From Gluconacetobacter asukensis (GTDB lineage Bacteria > Pseudomonadota > Alphaproteobacteria > Acetobacterales > Acetobacteraceae), in NCBI RefSeq assembly GCF_014174375.1, contig NZ_JABEQE010000006.1, positions 1-64,000 of the forward strand: a DNA stretch of 64,000 nucleotides, in the 5' to 3' direction. The notes under the pieces were generated by a model. It searched no databases and had not been told where the DNA came from. It worked only from the letters and a program-made list of their open reading frames with translations. Shown here in pieces: positions 41,456-49,501 of this stretch. Each line of letters begins with the position of its first letter. Within the stretch, counting starts at the first letter, position 1. The position numbers and the translations under genes are program-made.

Positions 41456-42570
41456 CGTCGTCTCCAGCTTTGGAGGGCCGGGTCGTCCTGCCCCAGCGGA
41501 TCATGCCGGGGCGCATTGCCTTCGACGGGCATATCCGCGAGATCGCGGCGTGCCCGGATGCACCGCGACACTATATCCTGCCCGGCTTCATCGATTGCCA
41601 TGTCCATGGCGGCGACGGTGCGGACACCATGGACGGGGTGGCGGCGATCGGGCGCCTGTCGCGCTTTCATCTGTCGCACGGAACCACGACGATCCTGCCG
41701 ACGACCATTACCCGTCCCTGGCCGGATGTCATGGATGCCCTGCGCGCGATCGCCGAGGTGCGTCGGGTGGGCGTGGCGAATGGTCCCGACATCCATGGCG
41801 CGCATCTGGAAGGGCCGTTCGTCAGCCCGCACAAGCTTGGCGCGCAGCCGCCCTACGCCATCGCACCCGGTCCCGAGGTGGTACGAGAGGCGCTGGAGAC
41901 CGGCATTGTACGCGTGGTGACCCTGGCGCCGGAACTGGACCATGCCGAAAGCGCCATGCAGGCTTTCGCTCGCGCGGGGGTGCGGATCAGTCTGGGCCAT
42001 ATGACGGCCGATTACGAACGGACCGAGCAGGCGATCTGCACGATCTGTGCCGCCGGCGGTACGGTGGGGGCGACGCATCTGTTCAATGCCATGGCGCCGA
42101 TCGAGGGACGCCGCCCCGGCCCCGTTGCGGCGTTGATGTGCAGCGATGTGGCCTATGCCGAAATGATCCTGGACACGCATCACGTTCACCCCGCCACCTT
42201 CCGCATGGCGGCGCGCCTGATGGAGGGACGGCTGCTGCTGGTGACGGACGCGATGCGCGGTACGGGCCTGCCGGATGGGCCGAGCCAGTTGGGCGGGCAG
42301 GATGTGATGATCAAGGACGGGGTGGTACGCTTGCCGGGCGGGTCGCTGGCGGGCAGCGTGCTGACCCTGGATGTCGCCTTGCGCAACGCCGTGGAAAGTG
42401 GTGGCGTGTTGCTGACGCGTGCCGCAGACTTGGCCAGCGGTGCCCCCGCGCGCTATCTGGGCCTGTATGACCGGGGCGTTCTGGCGGTGGGGCGCCGGGC
42501 CGACTTCGTCGTAATGGACGAGGATCTGCGGGTTCGGCAGGTGTGGGTGGCCGGACAGCAGGTCGTCTGA
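41452..42570 (+). CDS. N-acetylhexosamine-6-phosphate deacetylase (NagA/AgaA)
   Basis: A 372-aa amidohydrolase. ILPGFIDCHVHGGDGADTMD carries the metal-binding HxH, GAHLEGPFVSPHKLGAQP the catalytic-site Glu, ATHLFNAMAPIEGRRPGPVAAL and DTHHVHPATFR further His, and LVTDAMRGTGLPDG the catalytic Asp. It removes the acetyl group from GalNAc-6-P or GlcNAc-6-P. It is the last gene of the operon and overlaps the permease stop by ATGA. NagA and AgaA cannot be told apart by eye; the operon favours AgaA. Confidence 0.9.
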   Translation: MTSSPALEGRVVLPQRIMPGRIAFDGHIREIAACPDAPRHYILPGFIDCHVHGGDGADTMDGVAAIGRLSRFHLSHGTTTILPTTITRPWPDVMDALRAIAEVRRVGVANGPDIHGAHLEGPFVSPHKLGAQPPYAIAPGPEVVREALETGIVRVVTLAPELDHAESAMQAFARAGVRISLGHMTADYERTEQAICTICAAGGTVGATHLFNAMAPIEGRRPGPVAALMCSDVAYAEMILDTHHVHPATFRMAARLMEGRLLLVTDAMRGTGLPDGPSQLGGQDVMIKDGVVRLPGGSLAGSVLTLDVALRNAVESGGVLLTRAADLASGAPARYLGLYDRGVLAVGRRADFVVMDEDLRVRQVWVAGQQVV

Positions 42571-42583
42571 CGGCGCAGGGCTC

Positions 42584-42793
42584 TCAGGAGGGCTCGCTGC
42601 CCGGGCTTTCGGCCACACGGATGCCGCGCCTGGTCAGGGCCTCGCGCAGGAGGATTTCGATCTGTGCGTTTGCGCTGCGCAGTTCGGCGTCCGCACAGCG
42701 TCTGATGGCCGCCAGCAGGGCCGGGTCGAGACGCAGGGCGAAGGCCGCCTTGTCCGGTCCGCGCGGCCTTCCCCTGCTTCTCTCGTGGGTCAC
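42584..42793 (-). CDS. Arc-type ribbon-helix-helix protein
   Basis: A 69-aa protein with an RHH fold (AAFALRLDPALLAAIRRCADAELRSANAQIEILLREALTRRG) after a basic start (RSRGRPRGPDK). RHH dimers bind short palindromes. The start GTG 42793 overlaps the SPFH stop in GTGA. The perfect 16-bp palindrome at 43757-43772 in front of the SPFH gene is a natural target, giving autoregulation. Confidence 0.82.
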   Translation of the reverse strand: MTHERSRGRPRGPDKAAFALRLDPALLAAIRRCADAELRSANAQIEILLREALTRRGIRVAESPGSEPS

Positions 42794-43725
42794 GAATAGA
42801 GCGTGCCCGTGTTGACCACCGGCGTGACATCGCGATCGCCGACCAGGACCACCAGCAGGTTGGAAATCATCGCCGCCTTGCGCTCGGCGTCGAGGACGCC
42901 ACCCAGGCGGTCTTCGAGTTCGTTCAGGGCCTGTTCGACAATGGAAACGGCGCCGGAGGTGATGGTGCGCCGGGCGGCGATGACGGCGCTGGCTGCCTGT
43001 TTGCGCAACATGGTCGCCGCGATTTCGGGCGCATAGGCCAGGTGCGACAGGCGGGCCTCCTTCACCACCAGGCCGGCCAGTTCCATCCGTTCCCGAAGGT
43101 CGGCGGCGAGGGTGGCGGTCAGCCTGTCTCCGCCGTCGCGCAGGGACAGTACGCCGCCATCCTGGTGGAGCGTCTCCCCGGACTGCTGCAGGGTCAGGGC
43201 TTGCCGGTATTCCTCTTCGTCATAGGGGTGGCGGCTGGCCAGGCTGCGCAGGGCGGTTTCGCCCTGGGCGGTGACATAGGCCTGGTAATTCTCGACATCG
43301 AAGACCGCGCGTGCGGCTTCGGCCACGCGCCATGTCAGGACCATGCCGATTTCGACCGGGTTGCCGGCCGCGTCATTGACCTTCAGCGGTCCGATTTCCT
43401 GCGTGACCAGCCTGCGGGTGAGCCGCTTGCGGGCGGCGAAGGGATTCACGAGCCAGAAGCCGTCCTGGCTCAACGTGCCCGAATATTTCCCGAGGAATGT
43501 CAGGACCACGGATTCGTTGGGTTGCAGGGTGAGGAGGCCCCGCAGCAGGATCACGGCCGTGATGCCGCACAGGCCCGTGGCGACCGCGCACGACGCTTTC
43601 GCCATGTCGCCGGGGACGAGTCCGGCGGACAGCGCGTTGAGCAATCCTGCCAGGACCAGCAGTGTGACGATGCCGATCCCTGCGAAACCCGAAATGGCCC
43701 GTGCCTTGATTTCCTGCGTTCCCAT
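42790..43725 (-). CDS. SPFH/Band 7 domain membrane protein
   Basis: A 311-aa protein with two N-terminal helices (IGIVTLLVLAGLLNALSAGLVPGD, CAVATGLCGITAVILLRGLL) and a Band 7/prohibitin domain (LQPNESVVLTFLGKYSGTLSQDGFWLVNPFA, EIGMVLTWRVAEAARAVFDVENY, ERMELAGLVVKEARLSHLAYAPEIAATML). SPFH proteins build membrane-associated oligomeric scaffolds. It is paired with an RHH protein by a 4-bp overlap. GGGAG precedes ATG 43725. A precise role is unknown. Confidence 0.87.
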   Translation of the reverse strand: MGTQEIKARAISGFAGIGIVTLLVLAGLLNALSAGLVPGDMAKASCAVATGLCGITAVILLRGLLTLQPNESVVLTFLGKYSGTLSQDGFWLVNPFAARKRLTRRLVTQEIGPLKVNDAAGNPVEIGMVLTWRVAEAARAVFDVENYQAYVTAQGETALRSLASRHPYDEEEYRQALTLQQSGETLHQDGGVLSLRDGGDRLTATLAADLRERMELAGLVVKEARLSHLAYAPEIAATMLRKQAASAVIAARRTITSGAVSIVEQALNELEDRLGGVLDAERKAAMISNLLVVLVGDRDVTPVVNTGTLYS

Positions 43726-43756
43726 GCGTGCCGCTCCCTGCTTTTTATCTTATATA

Positions 43757-43772
43757 TTTATGATATCATAAA
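43757..43772. promoter_or_regulatory. 16-bp perfect palindrome upstream of the SPFH-RHH pair
   Basis: tttatgatatcataaa is self-complementary over all 16 bases and lies 32 bp upstream of the SPFH start, in a short AT-rich gap after metF. It is probably the operator of the RHH protein. Confidence 0.55.
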
Positions 43773-43801
43773 ATAAGCAAGGAGAAGGTGCGCGCCGTCT
43801 G

Positions 43802-44668
43802 TCAGGGTGTGCTGCCGGCATGTAGCAGCCGGTGCAGGGCCAGTGCGGCGTCGGGGCGGTTCAGCGTGTAGACATGCAGGTCGGTCACGCCGTGATCGTG
43901 CAATTGGCGGCACAGTTCCGCCGTGACGGTGGTGGTGACCATGGCGCGCGCGCCGGGATGGTCGTCCAACCCGTCGAACAGGCGGCGCATCCAGTCCGGC
44001 ACATGGGCGCCGCACATTTCGGCGAAGCGATAGGCTTGGGCGATGTTGGCGACCGGCAGGATGCCCGGCACGATCTCGGTCGTGATGCCGGCGGCCGTGG
44101 CACGGTCGCGGAAGCGCAGGAAGGTTTCGGCCTCGAAGAAGAACTGGGTGAGGGCACGGGTGGCGCCGGCGTCGATCTTGGCCTTCAGATGATCCAGGTC
44201 GGCGGCCGGGCTGATGGCGGCGGGATGGGTTTCCGGATAGGCGGCGACCGAGATTTCGAACGGCGCGATGCGGCGCAGGCCGGCGACCAGTTCCACCGCC
44301 CCGGCATAGCCGTCGGGATGGGCGACGAAGGGGGCGCCGAGTTCGGACGGGTCGCCCCGCAGGGCCACGATATGCCGCACGCCTGCATCCCAATAGGCGC
44401 GGGCGACGGCGTCGACCTCGGCGCGGGTGGCGTCGACGCAGGTCAGATGGCCCGCGACTGGCACATTGGTTTCGCGCACCAGTTCGGCGACCGTCTGCAG
44501 CGTGCGGTCGCGGGTCGAGCCGCCGGCGCCGTAGGTGACGGAGATGAAGCGCGGGCCGAGCGGGGCCAGGACCGATGCGGTCTGCCGCAGCGCCTCGGCC
44601 ATCTTCGGCGTCTTGGGCGGGAAGAATTCGAACGAGAGCCCGGGGCCGGGGGGCTGGGACAGGGACAT
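43802..44668 (-). CDS. metF: Methylenetetrahydrofolate reductase
   Basis: A 288-aa FAD-dependent TIM barrel. It reduces 5,10-methylene-THF to 5-methyl-THF, the methyl donor for methionine synthase. Motifs are LSFEFFPPKTPKM with the catalytic Glu, FISVTYGAGGSTRDRT, AHLTCVDATRAEVD, IVALRGDPS and TRALTQFFFEAETFLRF. ATG 44668 fits the family start and follows AAGGAA; the open frame to 44878 is out of family. It lies 40 bp after the ArsR-methyltransferase gene, in the same operon. metE at 53 kb uses its product. Confidence 0.93.
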   Translation of the reverse strand: MSLSQPPGPGLSFEFFPPKTPKMAEALRQTASVLAPLGPRFISVTYGAGGSTRDRTLQTVAELVRETNVPVAGHLTCVDATRAEVDAVARAYWDAGVRHIVALRGDPSELGAPFVAHPDGYAGAVELVAGLRRIAPFEISVAAYPETHPAAISPAADLDHLKAKIDAGATRALTQFFFEAETFLRFRDRATAAGITTEIVPGILPVANIAQAYRFAEMCGAHVPDWMRRLFDGLDDHPGARAMVTTTVTAELCRQLHDHGVTDLHVYTLNRPDAALALHRLLHAGSTP

Positions 44669-44708
44669 ATGGCCGGTTCCTTGGAAGCGGAAAAAGGAAA
44701 GAAGCGGG

Positions 44709-45647
44709 TCAGGCGGACGGGGTGGCCGTGCGGCGGCCCAGCCACAATTTGACGGTGAGTTCGCCATCCAGATGGACCGGCGGCGCGCTGGCCAGGCCGG
44801 CGGCGGCGAACCAGTCCGCCATCTGCCGGTCCGTAAAGCCGAGGCGGACATGGGCGTCGCGCTCGCGCAGATCCTCACGGTCGTGCGGTGCGAAATCCAC
44901 GATCAGCAGGCGGCCGCCCGGTGCCAGCACGCGCGCGGCCTCGGCGATCGCGGCGGCGGGATGCTGCGCGTAATGCAGGACCTGATGCATGATCGCGAAA
45001 TCGGCCGCGCCATCGGGCAGGGGCAGGGCATACATGTCGCCCTGCCGCAATTCGGCATGGTCCGATCCCGGCTGCGCCAGCTTGGTGCGTGCCAGGCGCA
45101 GCATGGCCGGGCTGCGGTCGAAGCCGATGGCGCTGGCGGCCTGCCGGCCCAGCAATTCCATCATCCGGCCGGTGCCGGTGCCGATATCGACCATGCGCCC
45201 GATCGGCTCGGGCGCCAGCAGGCGTTCGATCGCGGCCTCGACATCGCGTTCGGCCACGTGGAGTGAGCGCAGCGCGTCCCAGTTGGCGGCGTGGGTTTCG
45301 AAATAATCCTCGGCCGCTGTGGCGCGGACGGCGCGTACCGCCTTCAGCCGGGCGAGGTCGGCCTGCTGTTCGCCGTCACCCTGGGGGCTCCAGCAATCGA
45401 TCGCCTTCAGCACCGGGGCCACGATGCCGGGCGCGCCGAGGGTCAGGAAGACCCAGCTTCCTTCCTTGCGCCGATCCGCCAGTCCGGCGCTGACCAGGAT
45501 CTTCACATGGCGCGAGACGCGGGGTTGGCTCTGGCCCAGCACCTGCGCGATTTCGCCGATCGAGAGTTCCATGGCGCGCAGCAGCGCCAGGATACGCAGG
45601 CGCGTCGGGTCGGCCAGGGCCTGGAACAGGGTGAGGGGGGAAGTCAT
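44709..45647 (-). CDS. ArsR-type HTH fused to a SAM-dependent methyltransferase
   Basis: A 312-aa two-domain protein. Residues ~1-85 are an ArsR winged helix (ALADPTRLRILALLRAMELSIGEIAQVLGQSQPRVSRHVKILVSAGL). Residues ~130-310 are a class I methyltransferase with the SAM motif VDIGTGTGRMMELL and the post-motif APGGRLLIVDFAPHDRE. Such fusions next to metF are common in Alphaproteobacteria and are thought to sense SAM or SAH and control methionine genes. No ribosome binding site precedes ATG 45647, and the promoter/operator ends ~12 bp away, so the mRNA may be leaderless. The same operator occurs in front of the metE riboswitch. Confidence 0.87.
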   Translation of the reverse strand: MTSPLTLFQALADPTRLRILALLRAMELSIGEIAQVLGQSQPRVSRHVKILVSAGLADRRKEGSWVFLTLGAPGIVAPVLKAIDCWSPQGDGEQQADLARLKAVRAVRATAAEDYFETHAANWDALRSLHVAERDVEAAIERLLAPEPIGRMVDIGTGTGRMMELLGRQAASAIGFDRSPAMLRLARTKLAQPGSDHAELRQGDMYALPLPDGAADFAIMHQVLHYAQHPAAAIAEAARVLAPGGRLLIVDFAPHDREDLRERDAHVRLGFTDRQMADWFAAAGLASAPPVHLDGELTVKLWLGRRTATPSA

Positions 45648-45658
45648 GAAGGAGTGAT

Positions 45659-45689
45659 ATAATGATATCCTTATATATGCAAATTATAT
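45659..45689. promoter_or_regulatory. Methionine regulon motif, copy 1
   Basis: A 31-bp AT-rich motif, with core gatatccttatat and then gcaaattat, lies immediately before the ArsR-methyltransferase start. It matches 52822-52852 upstream of the cobalamin riboswitch at 28 of 31 positions in the same orientation. This is probably the binding site of the ArsR-methyltransferase. Confidence 0.7.
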
Positions 45690-45730
45690 CGCTTCCTGGG
45701 GGATGTCTCCGTTCATGACCCCCAATAGCG

Positions 45731-45765
45731 ACGCGGCCGCCGGACAATGTGTCCGGCGGCCGCGT
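45731..45765. terminator. Strong hairpin downstream of fdhL
   Basis: A perfect 16-bp GC-rich stem acgcggccgccggaca with its complement and a 3-nt loop, in the gap between the ArsR-methyltransferase promoter and the fdhL end. It would isolate the fdh transcript. Confidence 0.65.
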
Positions 45766-45783
45766 GTCTGGAGCCTTGGGCCG

Positions 45784-45808
45784 TGATGAGGTGGGGGGCA
45801 CCTCATCA
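45784..45808 (-). terminator. Second hairpin downstream of fdhL
   Basis: Stem tgatgaggtg/cacctcatca (10 bp) with loop ggggg, located 20 bp after the fdhL stop codon. It is likely the first terminator of the operon. Confidence 0.5.
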
Positions 45809-45828
45809 TGGCGGAGATGTTGAGAAAC

Positions 45829-47463
45829 TCAGCCGTGCTTGAGATCGGCGAGGATCGCGTCGCCGGCGCGCAGCGACAGCGCGGCCATGGTCAGGGTGGA
45901 GTTGACCGTGCCGGAGGCCGCCATCGTCGCACCTGTCGCCAGGAACAGGTTGGGATGGTCGTGGGTGCGCAGCCAGCTGTCGACGACGGAATCCCGGGGG
46001 TCATGCCCCATGATCGCGCCGCCGGTGATGTGGTTGTTCGGCGTGAAGAACGACGACATCTCGATTTCCGTGCCGCCCATCGCCTGGGCGATCTTCGTCA
46101 GATGCTGGCGCGACAGGGCGGCGGATTTGCGGACATATTCGCCGACATCGTAGGTGACTTCCGGATGCGGGATGCCCAGCGCGTCGCGATGGTCCTTGGA
46201 CAGGACCAGGCGATTTTCCGGGTTCGGCAGGATTTCGTGGTTGGCGTAGATATCCACGCCGTGCGCCGTGCGGCGACGGATTTCCTCGTCCAGCTTCCGG
46301 CCGACCAGACCCATGGACAGCGCCTTCATGCCGGCGCGGGAATTCTGGGCGGTGTTGTTGTAGCCGATCTGGATGGCGGCATACTCCGAACGGAACGGGC
46401 CGTCGCGGAAATTGGTGATCGAGCTCATCTGCACCGAGCCGCCGCCGGCCCAGACGGGCTCGGCTGCCTGGAAGCTCATGCCGATGCCCGGATGGTCCAT
46501 CATGTTGCGGCCGACCTGGTCGGACGAATTGGCGATGCCGTTCGGGTTGCGGTCATTGGCGGCGAGCAGCAGCAGCTTGGGCGTCTCGATACCGTTGGCC
46601 GCGATGACGAAGGTCTTGGCGACGACGCGATGCGATCCCTTGTCCGGATCGTAGTAGTTCATCGCGACGATCTTGTTCTTCGCGTCGGTCTCGATCGAAT
46701 AGACGACGGCGTTGGGGATGATCCGCGCGCCGGCCCGTTCGGCCTTCAGTGCCGAATAGATGCCGTTATACATGGCACCGATCGGGCAGATGGGCATGCA
46801 GTTATTGTTGCCGCAGCACTGGGGACGGTCGTCATAGGGACGGCTGTTGCGCGCCTGGGGCACCGGCGTGTTGTCATAGCCGAGCGGCTTGACGATGTCC
46901 GTGAAGACGCGGTCGCCCGGCCCGTACGGCATGGAGTCCATCGGCCACAGGTTCTTTCGCGGCGCCGAGGGGATGATCTCCTGCCCGTTGGGGCCCTTGA
47001 CTCCCATTTCGCATTCCGCGGCGTAGTAATAGGCCTCGAGCTCATCATAGCTGAGCGCGTAGTCGCGGCCGACGCCATAGGCCGATTTCAGGCGGAAATC
47101 GTTGGGCAGGTAGCGCCAGCTGGACGCCGCCCAGTGCCAGGTGGTGCCGCCGACGCCCTTGATGATGCCCTGGCGATAGGCGCTGGCATCCGGGCCCTTG
47201 ACGATCAGGTAGTTGTTGTCGGGGAAATAATTGGTGTGCGGCGCCCACGGAACCGACGGATAGGGCGTCGCGTAATCATATTCCGACTTGTTGTTCGGCG
47301 GCATGTTCCGCCAGTTCTCGACGATCTGGTCGCGGTCGCGATAGGGGCCGGCATCGAGCAGGATGACGGACACGCCGTTGCGTGCGAGCTTGTGCGCCAG
47401 CATGGAGCCGCAGATGCCGGCACCGGCGATGACGACGTCCGCCGTCAGCGTTTCTTGAGCCAT
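45829..47463 (-). CDS. fdhL: Membrane-bound fructose dehydrogenase, FAD (large) subunit
   Basis: A 544-aa GMC oxidoreductase, the same length as I recall for Gluconobacter FdhL and very similar to it by eye. The FAD motif VVIAGAGICGSMLAHKL is at the N-terminus. A Cys-rich stretch (CCGNNNCMPICPIGAMYNG) fits the iron-sulfur-type cluster reported for FDH. The catalytic pair is His478 in NNHITGG and Asn521 in GTVNSTLTMAAL. It oxidises D-fructose to 5-keto-D-fructose on the periplasmic face and sends electrons through the cytochrome subunit to ubiquinone. It has no signal of its own and should be exported with the Tat small subunit. Close relatives act on sorbitol or gluconate; sequence and gene order favour fructose. 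Confidence 0.88.
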   Translation of the reverse strand: MAQETLTADVVIAGAGICGSMLAHKLARNGVSVILLDAGPYRDRDQIVENWRNMPPNNKSEYDYATPYPSVPWAPHTNYFPDNNYLIVKGPDASAYRQGIIKGVGGTTWHWAASSWRYLPNDFRLKSAYGVGRDYALSYDELEAYYYAAECEMGVKGPNGQEIIPSAPRKNLWPMDSMPYGPGDRVFTDIVKPLGYDNTPVPQARNSRPYDDRPQCCGNNNCMPICPIGAMYNGIYSALKAERAGARIIPNAVVYSIETDAKNKIVAMNYYDPDKGSHRVVAKTFVIAANGIETPKLLLLAANDRNPNGIANSSDQVGRNMMDHPGIGMSFQAAEPVWAGGGSVQMSSITNFRDGPFRSEYAAIQIGYNNTAQNSRAGMKALSMGLVGRKLDEEIRRRTAHGVDIYANHEILPNPENRLVLSKDHRDALGIPHPEVTYDVGEYVRKSAALSRQHLTKIAQAMGGTEIEMSSFFTPNNHITGGAIMGHDPRDSVVDSWLRTHDHPNLFLATGATMAASGTVNSTLTMAALSLRAGDAILADLKHG

Positions 47464-47491
47464 GAGTGAATCTCTCCTGTTTTCCGGCGGC

Positions 47492-48931
47492 TTACGCGGC
47501 GCGTCTGGACTTGAGGATAAAACGAAGCGCCAGGGCGAGAGCGCCCAGAATGATCAGGCCGACAATGCCGAGGACCGCGAGAACGCGCGGTTCGGAAAGC
47601 TGTGCGATGGCGGGCTTGGGGCCGCCGGCGCGAATGGTGGCGACGCTTTCGGCGGTGACGGTCGCCTGCCCGCTGCCGAAATGACCCAGCACATAGTTGG
47701 CGAGTGACGCGACCTGCTGGTCGTCCAGGCGCTGCACCAGAGACTGGGGACCGAAGTTCGGCATCAGGATCTGATGGCCGTCGACCGTGCGGTCGACACC
47801 GAACAGGATGCTGGCGACCAGGTCGGCCGGGTTGGGCTGGCCCGTCGTCGTGTTGCCGATCAGCGACGGATAATATCCATCGGCCGATCCCTTGCCGTTC
47901 GACTGGTGGCAGCTTGCGCAGACGGCCTCATACAGCACGTTGCCTTCGGTCATGCCTTTGAGGGAGCTGTTATTGCGGCGCGCATTGGCGGCGGCGTAAT
48001 TGAAGGGCGCCGCCTTGCCGTCATGGGCGAAATTCGCGGCGCTCTGGCCGGGCTCGGCAATTGCCGGCACGGTCTTGAGATAGGCGACCATCGCGGCCAG
48101 GTCGGTCGGCGTCAGATACTGGAAGCTATGTTCGACCGCTTCGGCCATCGGGCCCGCGGCACGCGCATGCGCAGATTTGCCCGTCCGCAGATAGTCCTGC
48201 AGTTCCTGATCGGACCAGCCGCCGATGCCCGCAACCTTGTCGCTGGTGACGTTGGGCGCCCGCCAGGAGCCGAGATCGCCGCCGGCGAGATAGGCCGAGG
48301 ATTTCGGCGCCATCATGATGTTGCGCGGTGTGTGGCATTCGCCGCAATGGGCGAGCGTATCCACCAGATATTTGCCGCGGTTCCACGCCGCATCGTGCGT
48401 GGAATCGGGCACGAAGGGCTTGCCCTCGACGCCGCTCATCAGCTTCCAGCCCCACAGCGAGGCACGGATCGAGAAGGGGAAGGGAAGGTTGGTCTTCGGC
48501 GCGGGCTGGTCGACCGGCTTGACCTCGTGCATCAGGTAATCATACAGCGCCGCGACGTCTTCGTCCGTCAGCTGGCTGTAAGATCCATAGGGCATTGCCG
48601 GATAGAGTTCGGCGCCATCGGCGCGCACGCCGTGGCGGATCGCGCGCGAGAATTGCTCGGGCGTGTAATTGCCGATGCCGTACGTCTTGGACGGCGTGAT
48701 GTTCGTCGAATAGATCGCGCCCATCGGCGAGGCGATGGCATAGCCGCCGGCCAGTTCCGCGCCCTCATGGCCGTTGGTGTGGCAGGCGGCGCAGTCGGCG
48801 GCGACGGCAAGATAATGGCCACGGCTCATGGACGTGTCGGCATGCGCGATCGCATGCCCCGTCAGGACCAGCGGGGCGGCCAGCCAGAGGCTGCGGAGGA
48901 GTCTCCGGGAGTTCGATACGGAATTTTTCAT
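47492..48931 (-). CDS. fdhC: Fructose dehydrogenase cytochrome c subunit (triheme)
   Basis: A 479-aa exported cytochrome with a Sec signal (LLRSLWLAAPLVLTGHAIAHA) and three haem motifs: CAACH (47-51), CGECH (196-200) and CASCH (338-342). A C-terminal helix (VLAVLGIVGLIILGALALALRFIL) anchors the complex in the cytoplasmic membrane. It passes electrons from the FAD subunit to ubiquinone. It lies between the small and large subunit genes, the small-cytochrome-large order of fructose dehydrogenase; sorbitol and gluconate enzymes usually have small-large-cytochrome. Confidence 0.9.
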   Translation of the reverse strand: MKNSVSNSRRLLRSLWLAAPLVLTGHAIAHADTSMSRGHYLAVAADCAACHTNGHEGAELAGGYAIASPMGAIYSTNITPSKTYGIGNYTPEQFSRAIRHGVRADGAELYPAMPYGSYSQLTDEDVAALYDYLMHEVKPVDQPAPKTNLPFPFSIRASLWGWKLMSGVEGKPFVPDSTHDAAWNRGKYLVDTLAHCGECHTPRNIMMAPKSSAYLAGGDLGSWRAPNVTSDKVAGIGGWSDQELQDYLRTGKSAHARAAGPMAEAVEHSFQYLTPTDLAAMVAYLKTVPAIAEPGQSAANFAHDGKAAPFNYAAANARRNNSSLKGMTEGNVLYEAVCASCHQSNGKGSADGYYPSLIGNTTTGQPNPADLVASILFGVDRTVDGHQILMPNFGPQSLVQRLDDQQVASLANYVLGHFGSGQATVTAESVATIRAGGPKPAIAQLSEPRVLAVLGIVGLIILGALALALRFILKSRRAA

Positions 48932-48943
48932 GATACGCCCCGG

Positions 48944-49501
48944 TCAGAATTGCGGCATTTGCTCAACGGGAGCAGGTTCGGCGACCCAGTAGTTCGGTCC
49001 GTTATGCGCATAGGTCGGGATGACCACGACATCGCGCGCAGGCTGATACATCAGGGCATTTTCAAAAGCATAGACGCGGGCGTTGGTGCCGTCCTCGATC
49101 ACGCCGGAATACCAGGCCCGGATGATGTGCAGCAGCGTGTCGTGCAGCGGTGTGCCGCGCAGGGATTCCTCAAGCGCCTCGACATCGGCCGGCTTGTTGT
49201 CGGCGACCGTCTTGACCAGTGCCGCGAGTTGACCCGGGAAGAGCGCGCTCTGCGCACGCAGGGCGCCCAGCAGCGATTGGCCGACCAGCGGGTCCAGCGC
49301 GCTGTGTCCGGTCGCGAAACGGGAAAAGCTGATGAAATCAGCGGCTTCGTCTACGGTGGCACCGGTTGCTGCCTCGGCCGTGGCGGCTTGGAAGGACGGC
49401 AGGAGCAGGCCAAATGCCGACGCGGCGGATACCATCAGCATATGGCGGCGGGACATATGGCCGCGCACAGGCTCCCCCCGCGCTTTATCGGAATTTCCCA
49501 T
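48944..49501 (-). CDS. fdhS: Fructose dehydrogenase small subunit (Tat-exported)
   Basis: A ~185-aa subunit. A twin-arginine signal (MSRRHMLMVSAASAFGLLLP) starts ~15 residues in, and the mature part (FISFSRFATGHSALDPLVGQSLLGAL) is typical of small subunits of acetic acid bacterial sugar dehydrogenases. It probably carries the folded FAD subunit through the Tat pathway. ATG 49501 follows GGGAAAAAC; the open frame to 49546 is less likely. It is the first gene of the operon. Confidence 0.87.
   Translation of the reverse strand: MGNSDKARGEPVRGHMSRRHMLMVSAASAFGLLLPSFQAATAEAATGATVDEAADFISFSRFATGHSALDPLVGQSLLGALRAQSALFPGQLAALVKTVADNKPADVEALEESLRGTPLHDTLLHIIRAWYSGVIEDGTNARVYAFENALMYQPARDVVVIPTYAHNGPNYWVAEPAPVEQMPQF

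Noticed and set aside
42584-43725. RHH-SPFH pair as a toxin-antitoxin system
   Set aside because: The partner is a 311-aa membrane SPFH protein with no toxin fold, so the small RHH protein alone does not justify the label.
45808-47469. 553-aa plus-strand frame
   Set aside because: It is antisense to fdhL, which matches a known protein over its full length.
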